A model generated the notes under the pieces. That model did not search any database. It saw only the letters and a program-made list of their open reading frames with translations, and was not told where the DNA came from. Shown in pieces: positions 32,543 through 44,276 of a stretch of DNA of 64,000 nucleotides. Each line of letters opens with the position of its first letter. Position 1 is the first letter of the stretch. A program made the translations under genes and the position numbers. The stretch is from Marisa cornuarietis. Its lineage: Eukaryota > Mollusca > Gastropoda > Architaenioglossa > Ampullariidae. Where the stretch lies: positions 930,001-994,000 of the forward strand of contig SMMW01000551.1 of assembly GCA_004794655.1 (NCBI GenBank), in the 5' to 3' direction.

Positions 32543-35500
32543 CTGCACATAAAAACAGAAGGCCACAGGTCAGACCGGTATAAGTATACAGTCAAAACAT
32601 TGATTTTACAGCCAGCGATGAGGTGTTTGTGTACAAGAGGATTCACAATCGCACACAACAAAAAAACACTCAACGCGCAGACTTAAGGGAAGTGTACATA
32701 AGTAAGCAGTCAGTACGAGCGTCTGAACCTTTATACTTTAGTTTCAGCTGTCAGTTTTTGTAGTATGAAATGCTGCTTGTATAACTCAGGTATCCAATGA
32801 TGTTCTTTTATAGATAAATATATCCTGATGGATTGCTCTTGGTAGTTGCAAGGGACGTGTCTTCCCAGTGGTACCTCCACTTGCCTCTACCTGTAAGTTT
32901 GTTCTGCTATTGGGGAGACAGACATACTTACACACCTCCTACTAATGTCTTTCATGCAAAAAATCTTAATTAAATTGTGAATTGTATTTTATAGGCTGGA
33001 CAGACTTATTATCCTCTATAAACTATCTTTAAATAAGGTGAAACAACTTTAAGAGGAAACTGGGGTCAGTCAGGAATATTATTGGCTCAGCTGGCCTGCC
33101 TTGTGTGGATCTACACGCGGTCTTTGTTCTCTATGGATCCATAGTTTTATCCTATGAAAGCTGGAGCCATAATTTGTGAGGATATGCAGCCTTGTCCTTT
33201 GTCCTGTGTGGATCTGCACCAGTGTCCATCGTTCTGCAATGACACGCAGCTTTGTTTTTTGCTCTGAATGGATCCACAGCCTTGTCCTGTGCACTCTGAG
33301 GACTACATGATCATAATCTGGCCCGCTTCTGCTGTTTTTTCACTTCAGTGTTCACTTTGCTGTTCACTGCCAAGTGAAAATTGTATTCCATAATTATTGT
33401 CGCGCTTTCCTTGATGGCTTTTTGTGGCATCTTCTTCCTGTTCGTTTGTGTCCGCTGAGGGACGATGGTCCTAGCTGACTATAAAGAAAGCAGGTGTTTT
33501 TTTTCAGAAAATGTGAAAGGAACTGCGAAGGGAAGCTTTGAAATTAGACACTTAGCAGCAGCTGCATCAGTTATAATGTGCTCGCTTCTTCTGCTGGCAG
33601 CTTTAGTAAACAATCGCCACCAAGTCATCAGTCGCGTCTGTTATCGCCTGGCGCTCATTGTGACCGTTGCTAACACCAAGCGTAGGAAGTAGTCGCTAAT
33701 ACCGCTGGCGGCAAATACAACGTGGGAGCTAGTCGCCAACATAGCGTAGTATCGAGAAAAAAAATGAGCTGCCTGACTCAAGAGGAGATCATCCGCAAAT
33801 AAGCAAACAACGACCGACGCCAGTGGAAGGGGGTCAGACGAGAAAGGAATGGAAGACTGAGGTCAGAGGTCAGATGCAGACAAATATGAGTGCACGGCAA
33901 CTGATGAGACAAATGGGGCGACGGCAGCTCTAAGGACCTTAACTCTATTGGAGACGCATTTACCACTTGACAAATGTGAAAAATGGAGAGGATTTGCGCG
34001 TAAGAGTCAGCCTCGGGACAAATTATGGCCGGCGAATACTGTGAGCGTAATGAACTCATAATAAGCGCAAGCAAGCAGATAGGTTTGTCCTCGTGGCCAG
34101 TGACGTAGTAGGTGTGTACTTAGTACACCGCGTGAGCAGATCGCTCCATACTTTTGAGCTTATAGTATCTTGATAAGAGCAGAAGACGATGATTGGTGAG
34201 CAAAGACCTCAGTGGTGTTGTCACTGGTAAGCTACGCAAAAAAAAAAAAAAACTCAGTCCTTTTGTACTGAATATACAGCAGGTACCATGTTAAATACCA
34301 ATTTATAGCAGGAGGTAGGTTGAATGCTAAGTGTACGGATATTTCTGTTTACTTGTTTTTTGTCCTCGCCGAGTGCTCGATACCGTTAATTGAAGTAGTG
34401 ACGAGCAGTAAGTAGTTCTTCTGTCTCGTTGCCATTTTCGTCGTCCGCCCTTTAAGACCTCGGAAATGTAGCGACCATCTACAGGGCCCCCGCCATTTGT
34501 CAAGCTGATGCGAAAATCAAACAACGTCGAGCGATCTCTACGTAACTTGGTCACACTCCACTCTCTGCATTAACAAAAGGCGATGGTCCTCCGGAAACGA
34601 CCCCCTTCGATGTCACGCATGCGCACAAGCTTTTTAACTGTCTCGCCAAACTCGTCGCGGACTGTTATCCTGCCTCCAGGGGACGAGGCTGAGCAGGAAA
34701 GGAAACGTCTTCCATTCTCCCCAAGGACACTTCGACAGCCATTTAAACCCGATTCTATTTGTGACACTCACAAATTGCCCATTTCCACCGCTTAGTGTTC
34801 GGCGGCGGATGAATTTACTGGGGAAAGTAGAGCTCTTGGTGGCTGGTATGCTCCATAGAATGGTCCGCTGGAGTTCCAAGAGATAAATGTAAGCAGAAAG
34901 TGCTAAATGACATCTACGTTTGTTGTCTACCACTAAACTCTTTTGAAGAACCGAGACAAGTAAACACCACAAATGAGTGTGAAAGTGGTAATATAAAAAC
35001 TTTAAATATTTGAATGCAAATACATTAAATGGAAGATAATGCGTTTTTCGACTGAATAGTTTACCTAAAAGCAATCTTCATGGCACGTGCCAAAAAAAAT
35101 TAATTCTAGTTTATATGAAGTTCGGGAAGAGGATAAACCCTTAAACGTAAGATTTTTATCTCCCAAGTCACCTCTACATACTCAGTGCTTAAGCCCTCGC
35201 CTGTCCAACACGCTTAGTGACCTGTCGGCACTTTTCAGACTGAAGCAGAAGCTCTCTACTCATTTCTAGACCGGTTCCCTGTCCATTGTTACCATCACCA
35301 CCCGCCCACCACAAGGCTGGGGTCGCAATCTGTTGGACAGCAGACACCGTGGCACTAAGAGGCAGCAGACCAAACGTGCGTCATACACCCTGCACACTGC
35401 CAGCAGACATGGCGGACCACCAGCCCATCCAGCCTTTAATTGCTCCTGGCTGCAACCACAGCTGAACGTGGATAGAAGGACTAGAGTGCTGTGACAACTA

Positions 35501-38500
35501 TTAGACCCACTGTGAATGTGCCTTCATGTATATGACACCGGAACAGCATCTCTTCATCTCAGCCTCTCTCTTCCAACTTTCTCACACGAACGACAAAGTT
35601 CCCGCCTCACCATAACAGAGAATATGTTCTTCCACACAAGGCAAAACGCTGGAGTACCTTTCTGGATATTATCATCTAGCTACTATTATCAACAATGAAA
35701 TATCATCATAAAGGATTAAAGAATGTAAAAATAACTGTTTTCCTCTACAGGAAGTAAATTATGTCGAATAATTATAACATTATTACGGAGGTGAGCATGT
35801 AGCGATTAACTACAGCATCGTAGTGAGAGCATCGGGGTGACACTACGCACAGGAGCCAAATCTTCAATAACTGTAGAGAGGAGAAACACCAGCTGGAGGT
35901 AGTTTGCTTTCGTAAAACAAGAGTGAAACCTTGCTGCACTTGCCACACTTGATATTATAATTTTAAATATTTGGAAAAAAAATTAACCCACTATTATCAT
36001 CACAAGCCGTCATGAAGTCATCACAAGAAGAATCGTTTTTCCCTCTCTCTCTCTCTCTGTCTATTAGTTCTGATACATCGATGCTGGAGCTAAGAGCCAC
36101 GCGATAAGAAAACTTCATAGAGTCATAACTCAGCCACCTGTCGGAGATTGTGCTATTAAATACGTCCATTGAACTTTTTGAACATTGAACATTGGGACTT
36201 GTTCACTTGGATTACATGGGCCAGCCTGCACGTTTTTGTTTTTATGTGATAGGACAAGTCTTCATAGCCAACGACAACTTTTCTGCCTTAAAAGGTTCCC
36301 GTTCCTCAAACTAATAAGGTCTGTGGATCCGTCTACATCCAAGTGTATCATGTAGTCAAGTGCATTCCTGTCTGTGTGCATGTCGAAGAAGAAGAAGAAA
36401 AGGATCAGGATGAAAACGACCAGGAAGGGAGGAATGGTCTAAGATGTAAATATGCTGCGAAAAGGTTCTAAAGAGAAGGTAATTAGTGCCAGCAGTAACT
36501 CAAATGATGAAACCAAACTGTTCCCCGCGGGTCAGGCGGAGTGCGGCAGTGGAGGTGAAGACAGTACCCGGTGTAACCAGACTAAACAGAAAATCCACCG
36601 CCGGTGCGCGGTACCCCGAACGTCAGTCACCCCGCCTGGTGTCAACATCATCCGGGCTTTGCCGTACTCCATGTCACTCGGTCAGCCTCCATTCCTCATC
36701 CTCCCCCTCCCCCCAGTCCCCAGCACACAAACACACTGCACAGATTAGAGAAACTCATACTGCACCTCCATGTTTATAGATAGGAGATAAAGGGGCTTTG
36801 CGTACAGAAATGTGCCCACACGCAAACGTGAGCTATGTCCCTTTTAGGATGTCGTTGTGGAATGGAAAACATTCGTGACAAGTTGCAACTACCTTGTGGT
36901 GTAATTACCTAATCACCTAATCAGTGGGAGGGGGGGGAAGCCAGGGTGTGATCGGAAGGAATTTTGTAGCGTCAGTGTCAGTTTGCATGGGGACGACTAC
37001 ATGACTTTTTTCTTCATTTTGATTAATGAACACTCAGTAATTGTTTATTGCAGTTTGACGATCTTTTAAGTTGTGGTAAGACCGAGAAATCGAAAAAATA
37101 GTGCTTCGCACTGCTCTCTGTGATTGCGAACCGCCTGCCTTCGGAACTCTGCTGATGTCCACGCTACGTCCTGCGTCGTGCAAGGCACCAGGGGTTTAGG
37201 AAGAGCGATATAAAGGCTAAACAGTACACACGATTTTCACAGTGTGATAATGAATGTTTATAGAAGATCCCAGCAAAAAGTCTACCTGTACAGCAAGTTG
37301 TATTACATAAAGTAAAAGAGTCTTTTTTTATATAAAAAGGGGGGGAGTGAAGGAAATCAGTCACTTCATCATTTGCCAGTTATGTGTGAAAAGCTGCTGC
37401 CAACGAGTCAAACCCAAAGCCCTCCGAATTTGAGGTCGCTGAGTCACGGCGCTTGCTCAAGCTGGAAATCACCCAGAAAGACAACCGTCTTCCTTTTGCA
37501 AGCGCCAGGAACAGACGAGTAGGGTAACCTGCCTCACTCTGGTCACGTGATGTTTGCACCCGAGAGCAGGGCAGTTCAGTGCGTGCTTGTAAGTAGCACA
37601 GGCGGCGAAAAAATTCTCTCTTCCACACCAGGGGTGTTTGGCAAATTACTTTTCCACTTCTCCGCCAATTTCTTGTTTTGATGGCGATATTGGAAACATG
37701 TGTGAGCAGGGCGCTTGTATAAAAAGCTGGGACAGTGAGACAACGCGCCAAGAGGCTGGAGAAGCTACGACGCCATGTTTCTTGCTGTCAAGGAACCTCC
37801 CCTCACCCCCACCCCCGCCACTCTCCCTCAGTCATTAGGGTCACAACCTCAGAGAGAGGGGGGGTGGAAGCGAGAGAGAAAGAGAGAGAGAGAGAGCATC
37901 GGTGTGATTCTTGCTAACTGCACCAGGAAGGGGAGTTAACACACGGGGTTGCCATCGACTCTTCGCAAGCGGATACCGTTATCCCGAATCATGGCCTTGG
38001 TGTAAACAGCGCGCAGCGTGCAAATCAGTCTTTGAGAACGTAAATATAAGTAGTTCTTGATAGCTTACATCAGTTTTGATTTACTTGAAATATCGCCTTT
38101 TGTTGAAATAGCTTTCAATCACGTAGCTCTTGTTACATTTTATATCATCAATATTATATAATATGAGAAATGATTTTGTCATCTGAAAAATAAGGAGCAG
38201 TTATCAAAATATAATCCCGCGAAGATCCTGTTAACACACGAAAAAGTCCGTTTGCAAAACAAAAAGTTTGGCCTGTCGTTGTGTTTGTGAGTAAAGACTG
38301 TCAGTAAACACTAGTGCCAGTTTACAATAAAGTTTCCTACTTAACGACATTATAATTGGGGGCGACCTTTACCTTTTACCTTTACCCCCGGCCGACTGAC
38401 TACCAATGAAGCACAATCACAACTACACTCGGAAACCCTGTCCCTCACATATGTCGTCCTCAAATGGACGCAAGTCGACTCCCAGTACAAACCTTCCCCA

Positions 38501-38666
38501 CAAGTGATGATCACGAAAGAAATGTTCAAAGTATGCAGATGCTAGCGCCTGTAAAAATTGTTGACAGATTGTGTTATATGCGGGGATCAAATAGGTGACA
38601 TGACACTGTCTGCCCAGCCTTGACAAGCGTCAAGACAGTCCCAAGAACATACGATCATGGCCTTAC
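32543..38666 (-). other. dac: dac intron between exons B and C (about 6.1 kb)
   Basis: This intron is mostly unique, without identifiable genes. A degenerate ~35-bp repeat with GGATC-containing phrases lies at 33090-33300. A CpG-rich patch with promoter-type motifs lies at 34430-34660. The segments 35087-35270, 35275-35500 and 36452-36748 have moderately long plus-strand frames without recognisable homology. The segment 37380-37751 has a 123-codon minus-strand frame, also unrecognised. AT-rich DNA at 38040-38340 shows nothing. Confidence 0.7.
34430..34660. promoter_or_regulatory. CpG-rich patch with NRF1- and YY1-like motifs
   Basis: CpG is frequent here (GTCGTCCGCC, AACGTCGAGCG, CTCGTCGCGG) compared with flanks. 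CGCATGCGCA at about 34616 resembles the NRF1 site. The words GCCATTTTCG (about 34432) and CGCCATTTG (about 34491) contain the YY1 core in reverse. Such a combination is typical of CpG promoters, but no transcript is evident. Confidence 0.3.
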
Positions 38667-38853
38667 CTTGATAATAGGTCCTGCTCTGATGATCTGTCTT
38701 TAGCTGAAGAGTTCTCTGCCCGCATAGCCAAGTGCGAAGCCATTGCCATGGACACGGGTGGTGACATCATAGGATGACCGAGAGGCAAAAAAGGCAGCGG
38801 TCCTAGAGCGTAGGGATGATGTGGAAAGCCATTTAATACTGCTTTATGTTCCC
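38667..38853 (-). CDS. dac: dachshund (dac/DACH) internal exon B, Pro/Met-rich linker
   Basis: This 187-bp exon is 2 nt, 61 codons and 2 nt. The acceptor has a strong pyrimidine tract (CTTTATTTCTTTTTCAG) and the donor is TCAAG|GTAAGG. The two leading bases complete a glycine codon with the G left by exon A, and the frame runs open to the donor. The peptide includes the hydrophobic, Pro/Met-rich run LGPLPFLPLGHPMMSPPVS followed by MAMASHLAMRAE. Vertebrate DACH has a comparable stretch at the same place in the linker (proline- and methionine-rich, then an MAM..SHL-like segment), so position and composition both support orthology. It is expected to be disordered with short hydrophobic motifs. 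The exit phase (AG) requires one base from the next exon, and exon C supplies G, giving Arg. Confidence 0.85.
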
Positions 38854-39386
38854 CTGAAAAAGAAATAAAGATCCTTGTTGAACACACAAATATTCTATCC
38901 AGGTCCTTGGACAACCGAGGTCTTGATTGTTGCCCAAAAACAGCAATAAAGGAGCTTAATTGTTTTCTCTGAACAAAAACAAGAACTGAAAGATCATGGG
39001 TGTTCCTATAAAAATAAGAGAACCATTATCTGTCTCGTAAAATTAATATAAAATAATCATTTCCTTCTGAAATTAAGTTGTTTTTCTTCTAATTGTTTAT
39101 TTCAGAAAATTTAGTCTCATGCCAGTGAAAAATAAACCTTTGTATCTTCTTCTTCTGCACTTTGTGTTTAGTCCACACCAATATACCTGTTTCATACCTG
39201 GTTTGCAAATGACATGAAGGACGGCTTACTTCATTTCCTTAAAAGCCATTTATTCTAGTTACATCCTGGGATATCTCTTCACTCCAGTCCATACATAACA
39301 TGATTTCAGGTAAACACTATTCAAAATCACATAAACAGTATGCACGCATGTACCTACACACCCACTTACACACACAAATACAAACA

Positions 39387-39390
<4 letters not shown>

Positions 39391-39442
<52 letters not shown>
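39391..39442. repeat. (AC)n tract
   Basis: About 25 AC units, preceded by looser CA-rich DNA from 39355. Confidence 0.92.
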
Positions 39443-39443
<1 letters not shown>

Positions 39444-39895
39444 GGACTGACGCGCGCGCTCCACCATCATGATGATGAAGATGAGGACGAGGATGTGCTC
39501 TTAGTTATCAACTTGAACTTTCGCAATTTCTGCAATAACCTGCACTCAGTGTGAAGTTTGTCGTGTGCTACCTCTTCCACAAACAGACAGAAAAGATGGC
39601 CAAGGCATCTGCCATACAGATACGCGCTGTCTGGCCCCGCACCACGCCCAAGCCAGAACAACGCTGCGCCCACCTCGTCTGTCACTCTTCGCTTCTGGAC
39701 ACCGCGTCTGTCGGCGATGACCAGTGCACGGGCCGAGTCATTGAATGGACAACAAACGGGGGAGGAATAGCAATCAGCTCATCACTTCGTCCTGACATCC
39801 ATCCCGTGATTTATGGTCCACACTTTGTTTTCAACTGACCCAATGCTGGACGGGGAATGGGCAGGGAAGGGGTGGGGGCGATAGCCCACACAATG

Positions 39896-40163
39896 CTAGT
39901 TCTTTTTTACCCCCCCCCCCCATTTCTGCTCTTGCTACTTTTTTACTCATTATTCTCTGCAGAATCAATTTTTTCTCTGTTCCTGTTACTTGATGCCTTT
40001 TTTGTGTTTTCTATCTTTGTTTTCAGTTTGTCATCATTTTTCCGTCCCTCGTGTTCTGTCCATTTAGTTCATGTCTCTTCCCACTTTTAAGCACTAAGAG
40101 CATGCTTTCTATGGGTGTGAATATGCGCTATAAAAAATCTTCATTTATTATTATTATTATTAT
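39896..40163 (+). repeat. dispersed repeat C, copy 2 (inverted relative to copy 1)
   Basis: A C-run, then TTTCTGCTCTTGCTACTTTT, TCTGTTCCTGTTACTTGATG, CCACTTTTAAGCACTAAGAG, GTGAATATGCGCTATAAAAA, TCTTC and an ATT run make up this copy. Each block pairs with the reverse complement of the segment at 22300-22575. Orientation is opposite to copy 1, 17.3 kb away. Confidence 0.75.
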
Positions 40164-41954
40164 AACTGATTTCCAGTAATTCTTTGCCTGTACGCATGCC
40201 TCGTGACTTTGCTGTGTCCTTAGGACCATCAGCAGCTTCTTCTGTCGTTGCCGCACAAGCCGCCTCGGTCCCTGCGCCATCTCAGAGTGAAGTGAAGGAA
40301 GCAACAAGGTATAGAAAAAAAAACCCAGCACGCACATAGGCGGAAAACCAGCACACATTAGAAGGTAAGCCAGCACAAGTAGATGAAAAAAACCAGCACA
40401 TACAAAATGAAAACCTGAAACGTACTGAAAAAACATGACTTCCGGGCCTTCTAAAAGTCCTCGCAAAAAGTGCCTGGCGTGGGAAACGATTCGCAGGCCT
40501 AAGCGTTTAACTGTTTTAGATACCGAAATATTAATTAGTTGTGCTGCGGTACGTTGTCTGGGCGAGCGGTCAGAGGCCACGACCAACTGCAGGCGGAGTC
40601 TACAGATAGAAGTGCTTAGCTACTAATAAGTGTATGTCAGAGATCATTAAAACAGACAGTGATATTTTATCTACAACATGATTCTATTAGAATCTTACCT
40701 GTGGACGTGTACAGATTGTATGTTTACTGTGGATGCCTAGACATGATGTCCATTTGTAATGCGCAGGTATCCATTCAGAAGAATGCTCATTGCGCAGATT
40801 GTATAATGTTCTGTGTGGAGTGTACAGATTGTATAATGCTCTTCGCTAACTCCTTCCTTAAACGACGTCGTCCTCATCTTTTTAGTTTATTTTCGTTAGA
40901 AATATTTACCCTATTCGTTTACCTTAAGCCAACCCATCAATCTATCCCTCTTCTTCCCCTCCCCCCACCATCTCCTCCGTCCTAAAACGCTGTCTCTAAA
41001 TTCGCACGCCTCCCCAGGTAAGGTGAAATGTAGTCCTGGTGTCCCATCCCACCAACGTGTCCGCAATTACAGTGGCTGCCGCGTGTCTGTGACTAATATT
41101 GCAGTCTAGGGGCTGGCCGGCCACTCGGAACTGTCGGCGAGACAGCACTGCATGAGATTACCTGGCTACACTGCTGCCATCGGCTCGGGAACGGGAGAGC
41201 ACAGAGGAGGCAACTCGAGATCGTTTTCAAAGAAGAACTGGGGGGTGGGGGAGGATAGACGAGAGGCTGGAAGGAGCGACCAGAAACAAGACATCGATCT
41301 AGAACAGAAACTGATCTGGAACAGAAATTGATCTGCAACAGAAACGCGGTTTCCGGTGATTGGCTGTGGAGGAGAGGTGAGCCAACAAAGGGATCGGAAC
41401 AAGAAATGTGTGTGCCATTACCACCTTCCTGTCAAAGCCCCGCCATCTTGTCTTGTCTTGTGTGGAGCGTTGGGGGGGGGGGTGAGTGGGTGAGTAGTCT
41501 TTACCTTAAGAAGTCACATGTAGCTGATCCCGTTGTTCTTCTGCTGCGCAATATATGTATGACACCACCGATATGTTTTTTCTCTCAAGTCGGTTATTAC
41601 AGTCGTTTATTGATATCGTGACCATCACAGAGGTAGATGGGTCGTTTTCAGAAATGAGTGAATTTCCTGTCGAATGGTTGAGAAAAATCTGGTTCCTTCA
41701 TAAAAAAAATAATGTATTTGTGTGATCTGCTTTTATATTAGTGCTGCCATATACAAACACCTTGTTGTCTCATGGACTTCAATGTATTTCATAACAAAAT
41801 TAGGAGTGACCAGGTGTGTAAGCTCGCTTGTCACCAGAGAAAAGGTTACATTTATTTTGTAAAAATGCGTATTAAAAGGCGCATTTACTAGAAAAAATAT
41901 GGTTGAAGTCTAGGCTTTTGATGCTTGTCTACCAATGCTGGAATCAGTGTGGGA

Positions 41955-42195
41955 GTTTTTTTTTCTAACCTTTTCAGGTCGTTAGAGACCTCACTTTTCT
42001 CGGTCAAAGCTTTACGTGAGGGTGGTCTCCATCTCCTCTCCCTCGCTGCCTTACTTTAGCCTTCTATGGAGTCAGGTACCTATTCCCGCCAGCTGAGTCG
42101 ACTGGGAGAAGTTTGCTGCGCTACTCGGGTATCGAACCTAGCGCGCCTCTCACTTCGGACGCCAGCGCTCTAACCACTCGGCTACCCGCTTCCCC
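41955..42195 (-). mobile_element. SINE-B copy (tRNA-derived)
   Basis: On the minus strand it starts GGGAAGCGGGTAGCCGAGTGG, with A box TAGCCGAGTGG and, at the proper distance, a perfect B box GGTTCGATACC. A CGCAGCAAACTTCTCCCAGT body follows, ending in GGTTAGAAAAAAAAA. Head, body and A-rich tail make a SINE; the D- and anticodon arms do not fold like a real tRNA of standard length, so I reject a tRNA gene. Confidence 0.82.
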
Positions 42196-42702
42196 TTACC
42201 ATCGATGTCTGACGGCCAACCACGAAGCTTTGATTTCCAGAAGCAGTGAAAGCTATGGTGTATTTCGTGATTTCTTTATTTGTGTTTACAGTTTCAACTA
42301 ATAATACTTCAGCAAAGCTATGACAGAGCTCATGTGACTAAGTATGACTGACATTTATACCAGATTCTCGTCAGACTATAACATCAAGCAGTAACCAGTA
42401 TCTTTAACAAGCACGGATTTGTCAATGGTGTTACCACAATTTTATTAACATAAATGACACAACGGTAACACGAGTGTCATCTTCCATATTTGCTGTCTTT
42501 TGGATTCAAATGCATCATCATGCAGTGCAGTTATCATAATAACCCAGTTGACTCAGCTGTGTGATGGCTTCTTCTTTTGCTTCCTAAGATTATGTCTGTT
42601 TTTTTGTGTGTTTGTCAAATTTCATTAAGGAGCAGTGTTTTTTTTTTAATGTGGATGGAGACCATAATTGACACACAGATACTTAGACTCATTTGAGCAA
42701 GT

Positions 42703-42703
42703 C

Positions 42704-42736
<33 letters not shown>
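42703..42736. repeat. (AAT)n microsatellite
   Basis: About eleven AAT triplets without the flanking motif of repeat C. Confidence 0.9.
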
Positions 42737-42737
<1 letters not shown>

Positions 42738-42915
42738 TTAATGTGTACTCAATAATAATAAAAACGTGCACTTGTAGTGTGAGGACTACTCTGTCAAATC
42801 TGTATGATACGGCGATTTGAATGTTGATATTTCCAGAAATAATCAAGGCGAGTGATCGAATAAAGTTTAATGGAATCTTTTTGATGAAAGCTGTTTACAC
42901 CCTCAATCTAAGCCT

Positions 42916-42917
<2 letters not shown>

Positions 42918-42995
<78 letters not shown>
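42918..42995. repeat. (AC)n tract
   Basis: A pure run of about 39 AC units. Confidence 0.95.
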
Positions 42996-42996
<1 letters not shown>

Positions 42997-44227
42997 TTCT
43001 TATGGGTTTCAGGAACTGACTACTGAAAACTACTGAACAGAAGGTGATGTAACGCGACTGAGAGTCGACGCGGATGAGAATCCGAAGGCTGAACCACCAG
43101 AAGGAAACATCCGCGAGTCAAGCAGAGTACAAGGAAGTCAAAGACAGGACGATGAAAGAAACAGAACGTGGGAAATAAACAAAGTGGATAAACGACAGCA
43201 GAAGCGCAGAGAGCGCAGACACCAAATAACTGATTGCAGAAGAGCTCATTATGATCTTACTGCTACGTGTTGTGGAGACCATTAGAGGGGGGGGGTCGCA
43301 CTGGGCGGGGTTTTATTGCAGAATGTCTGTGCTATCTCTCTCTGTGATTCTTTCCTCCGGTAATTAAGGCTTTGAAGTTTCAGGCGGTTTTTTTTTTGTT
43401 TTTTGTTTTTTGTTTTTTTTGGTGGGGGAGTGGGAGGTATTTGCCTGTAGTTCGCTGTGAAGTGGATGGCATTTCATACACAGAAATTTCTCCACTTGTA
43501 TTAAGAGCTTACCCTGACATCTGGTCGCCAATGGCTGTATAGAGGCAGTCTGTGCACGTGGTTTCCATAGTTCCAGGAATGGTTCTGGGGTCAAGTTTCT
43601 GTATCTTGTCTAACATGGCTTTTGCGGTTTATGGGGTTTGAGCAGTATTAAAGACAGACTCAGACTTTCAGTGTCGACGGTCTTCAGAATAAAGGAGCTT
43701 TGTCCTTATCTGGTCATGACAACTGAAAACTGTGTCTGAAATCACACGTTTGATGGACAGAGACAGGAGAGTCTGCCAGGTGTGACTAGGGAAAGGGAGG
43801 AGACCTGACGCTAGCTTCGATTCCAGACATGACCCGATCCACTTACTTGCCCACCTACTCCCCGATTATTTTAGAGTTCCACAAAGTGGCAGTTTAAAAA
43901 CTAATGTTACTTAATGTTTAGCACACATGAAAATAATGCTGAAAACAAAATCGGTTCTAGAAAAAATTCGAAAAATGGAAACAAGGGACTCTCAAGAGTT
44001 TCTTGCAACCATTATGTTTTTTTCTGCACTTCATGTTTGTAATTGAAAAAGAATATTCATACAAAATATTAGAGACTGTGTATACAATCGTTCTCACAAA
44101 ACTGATCTTCAAATTCGTATGCATAAAAGTATACCCACACAGATATATGTACACGAGCACACGCGTACGCATCCACGAACGCGCGTACACACTTGCAATT
44201 TGAGCTTATTCAACTCAAATACACACA

Positions 44228-44232
<5 letters not shown>

Positions 44233-44276
<44 letters not shown>
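44233..44276. repeat. (AC)n tract
   Basis: A run of about 21 AC units with one G near the end. Confidence 0.92.

Noticed and set aside
34634..35074. 146-codon minus-strand frame
   Set aside because: Composition resembles translated AT-rich intron (Leu, Phe, Tyr, Lys runs); it has no family resemblance and no suitable phase for dac.
37380..37751. 123-codon minus-strand frame as an extra dac exon
   Set aside because: No Dachshund resemblance, no matched acceptor/donor pair in the required phase, and exons B and C already join without it.
40226..40312. Exon-like plus-strand segment (CCTTAG ... AACAAG|GTATAG) encoding an Ala/Ser-rich peptide
   Set aside because: It sits beside repeat C and an ATT run, so it is probably part of a retroposon, and no partner exon was found.
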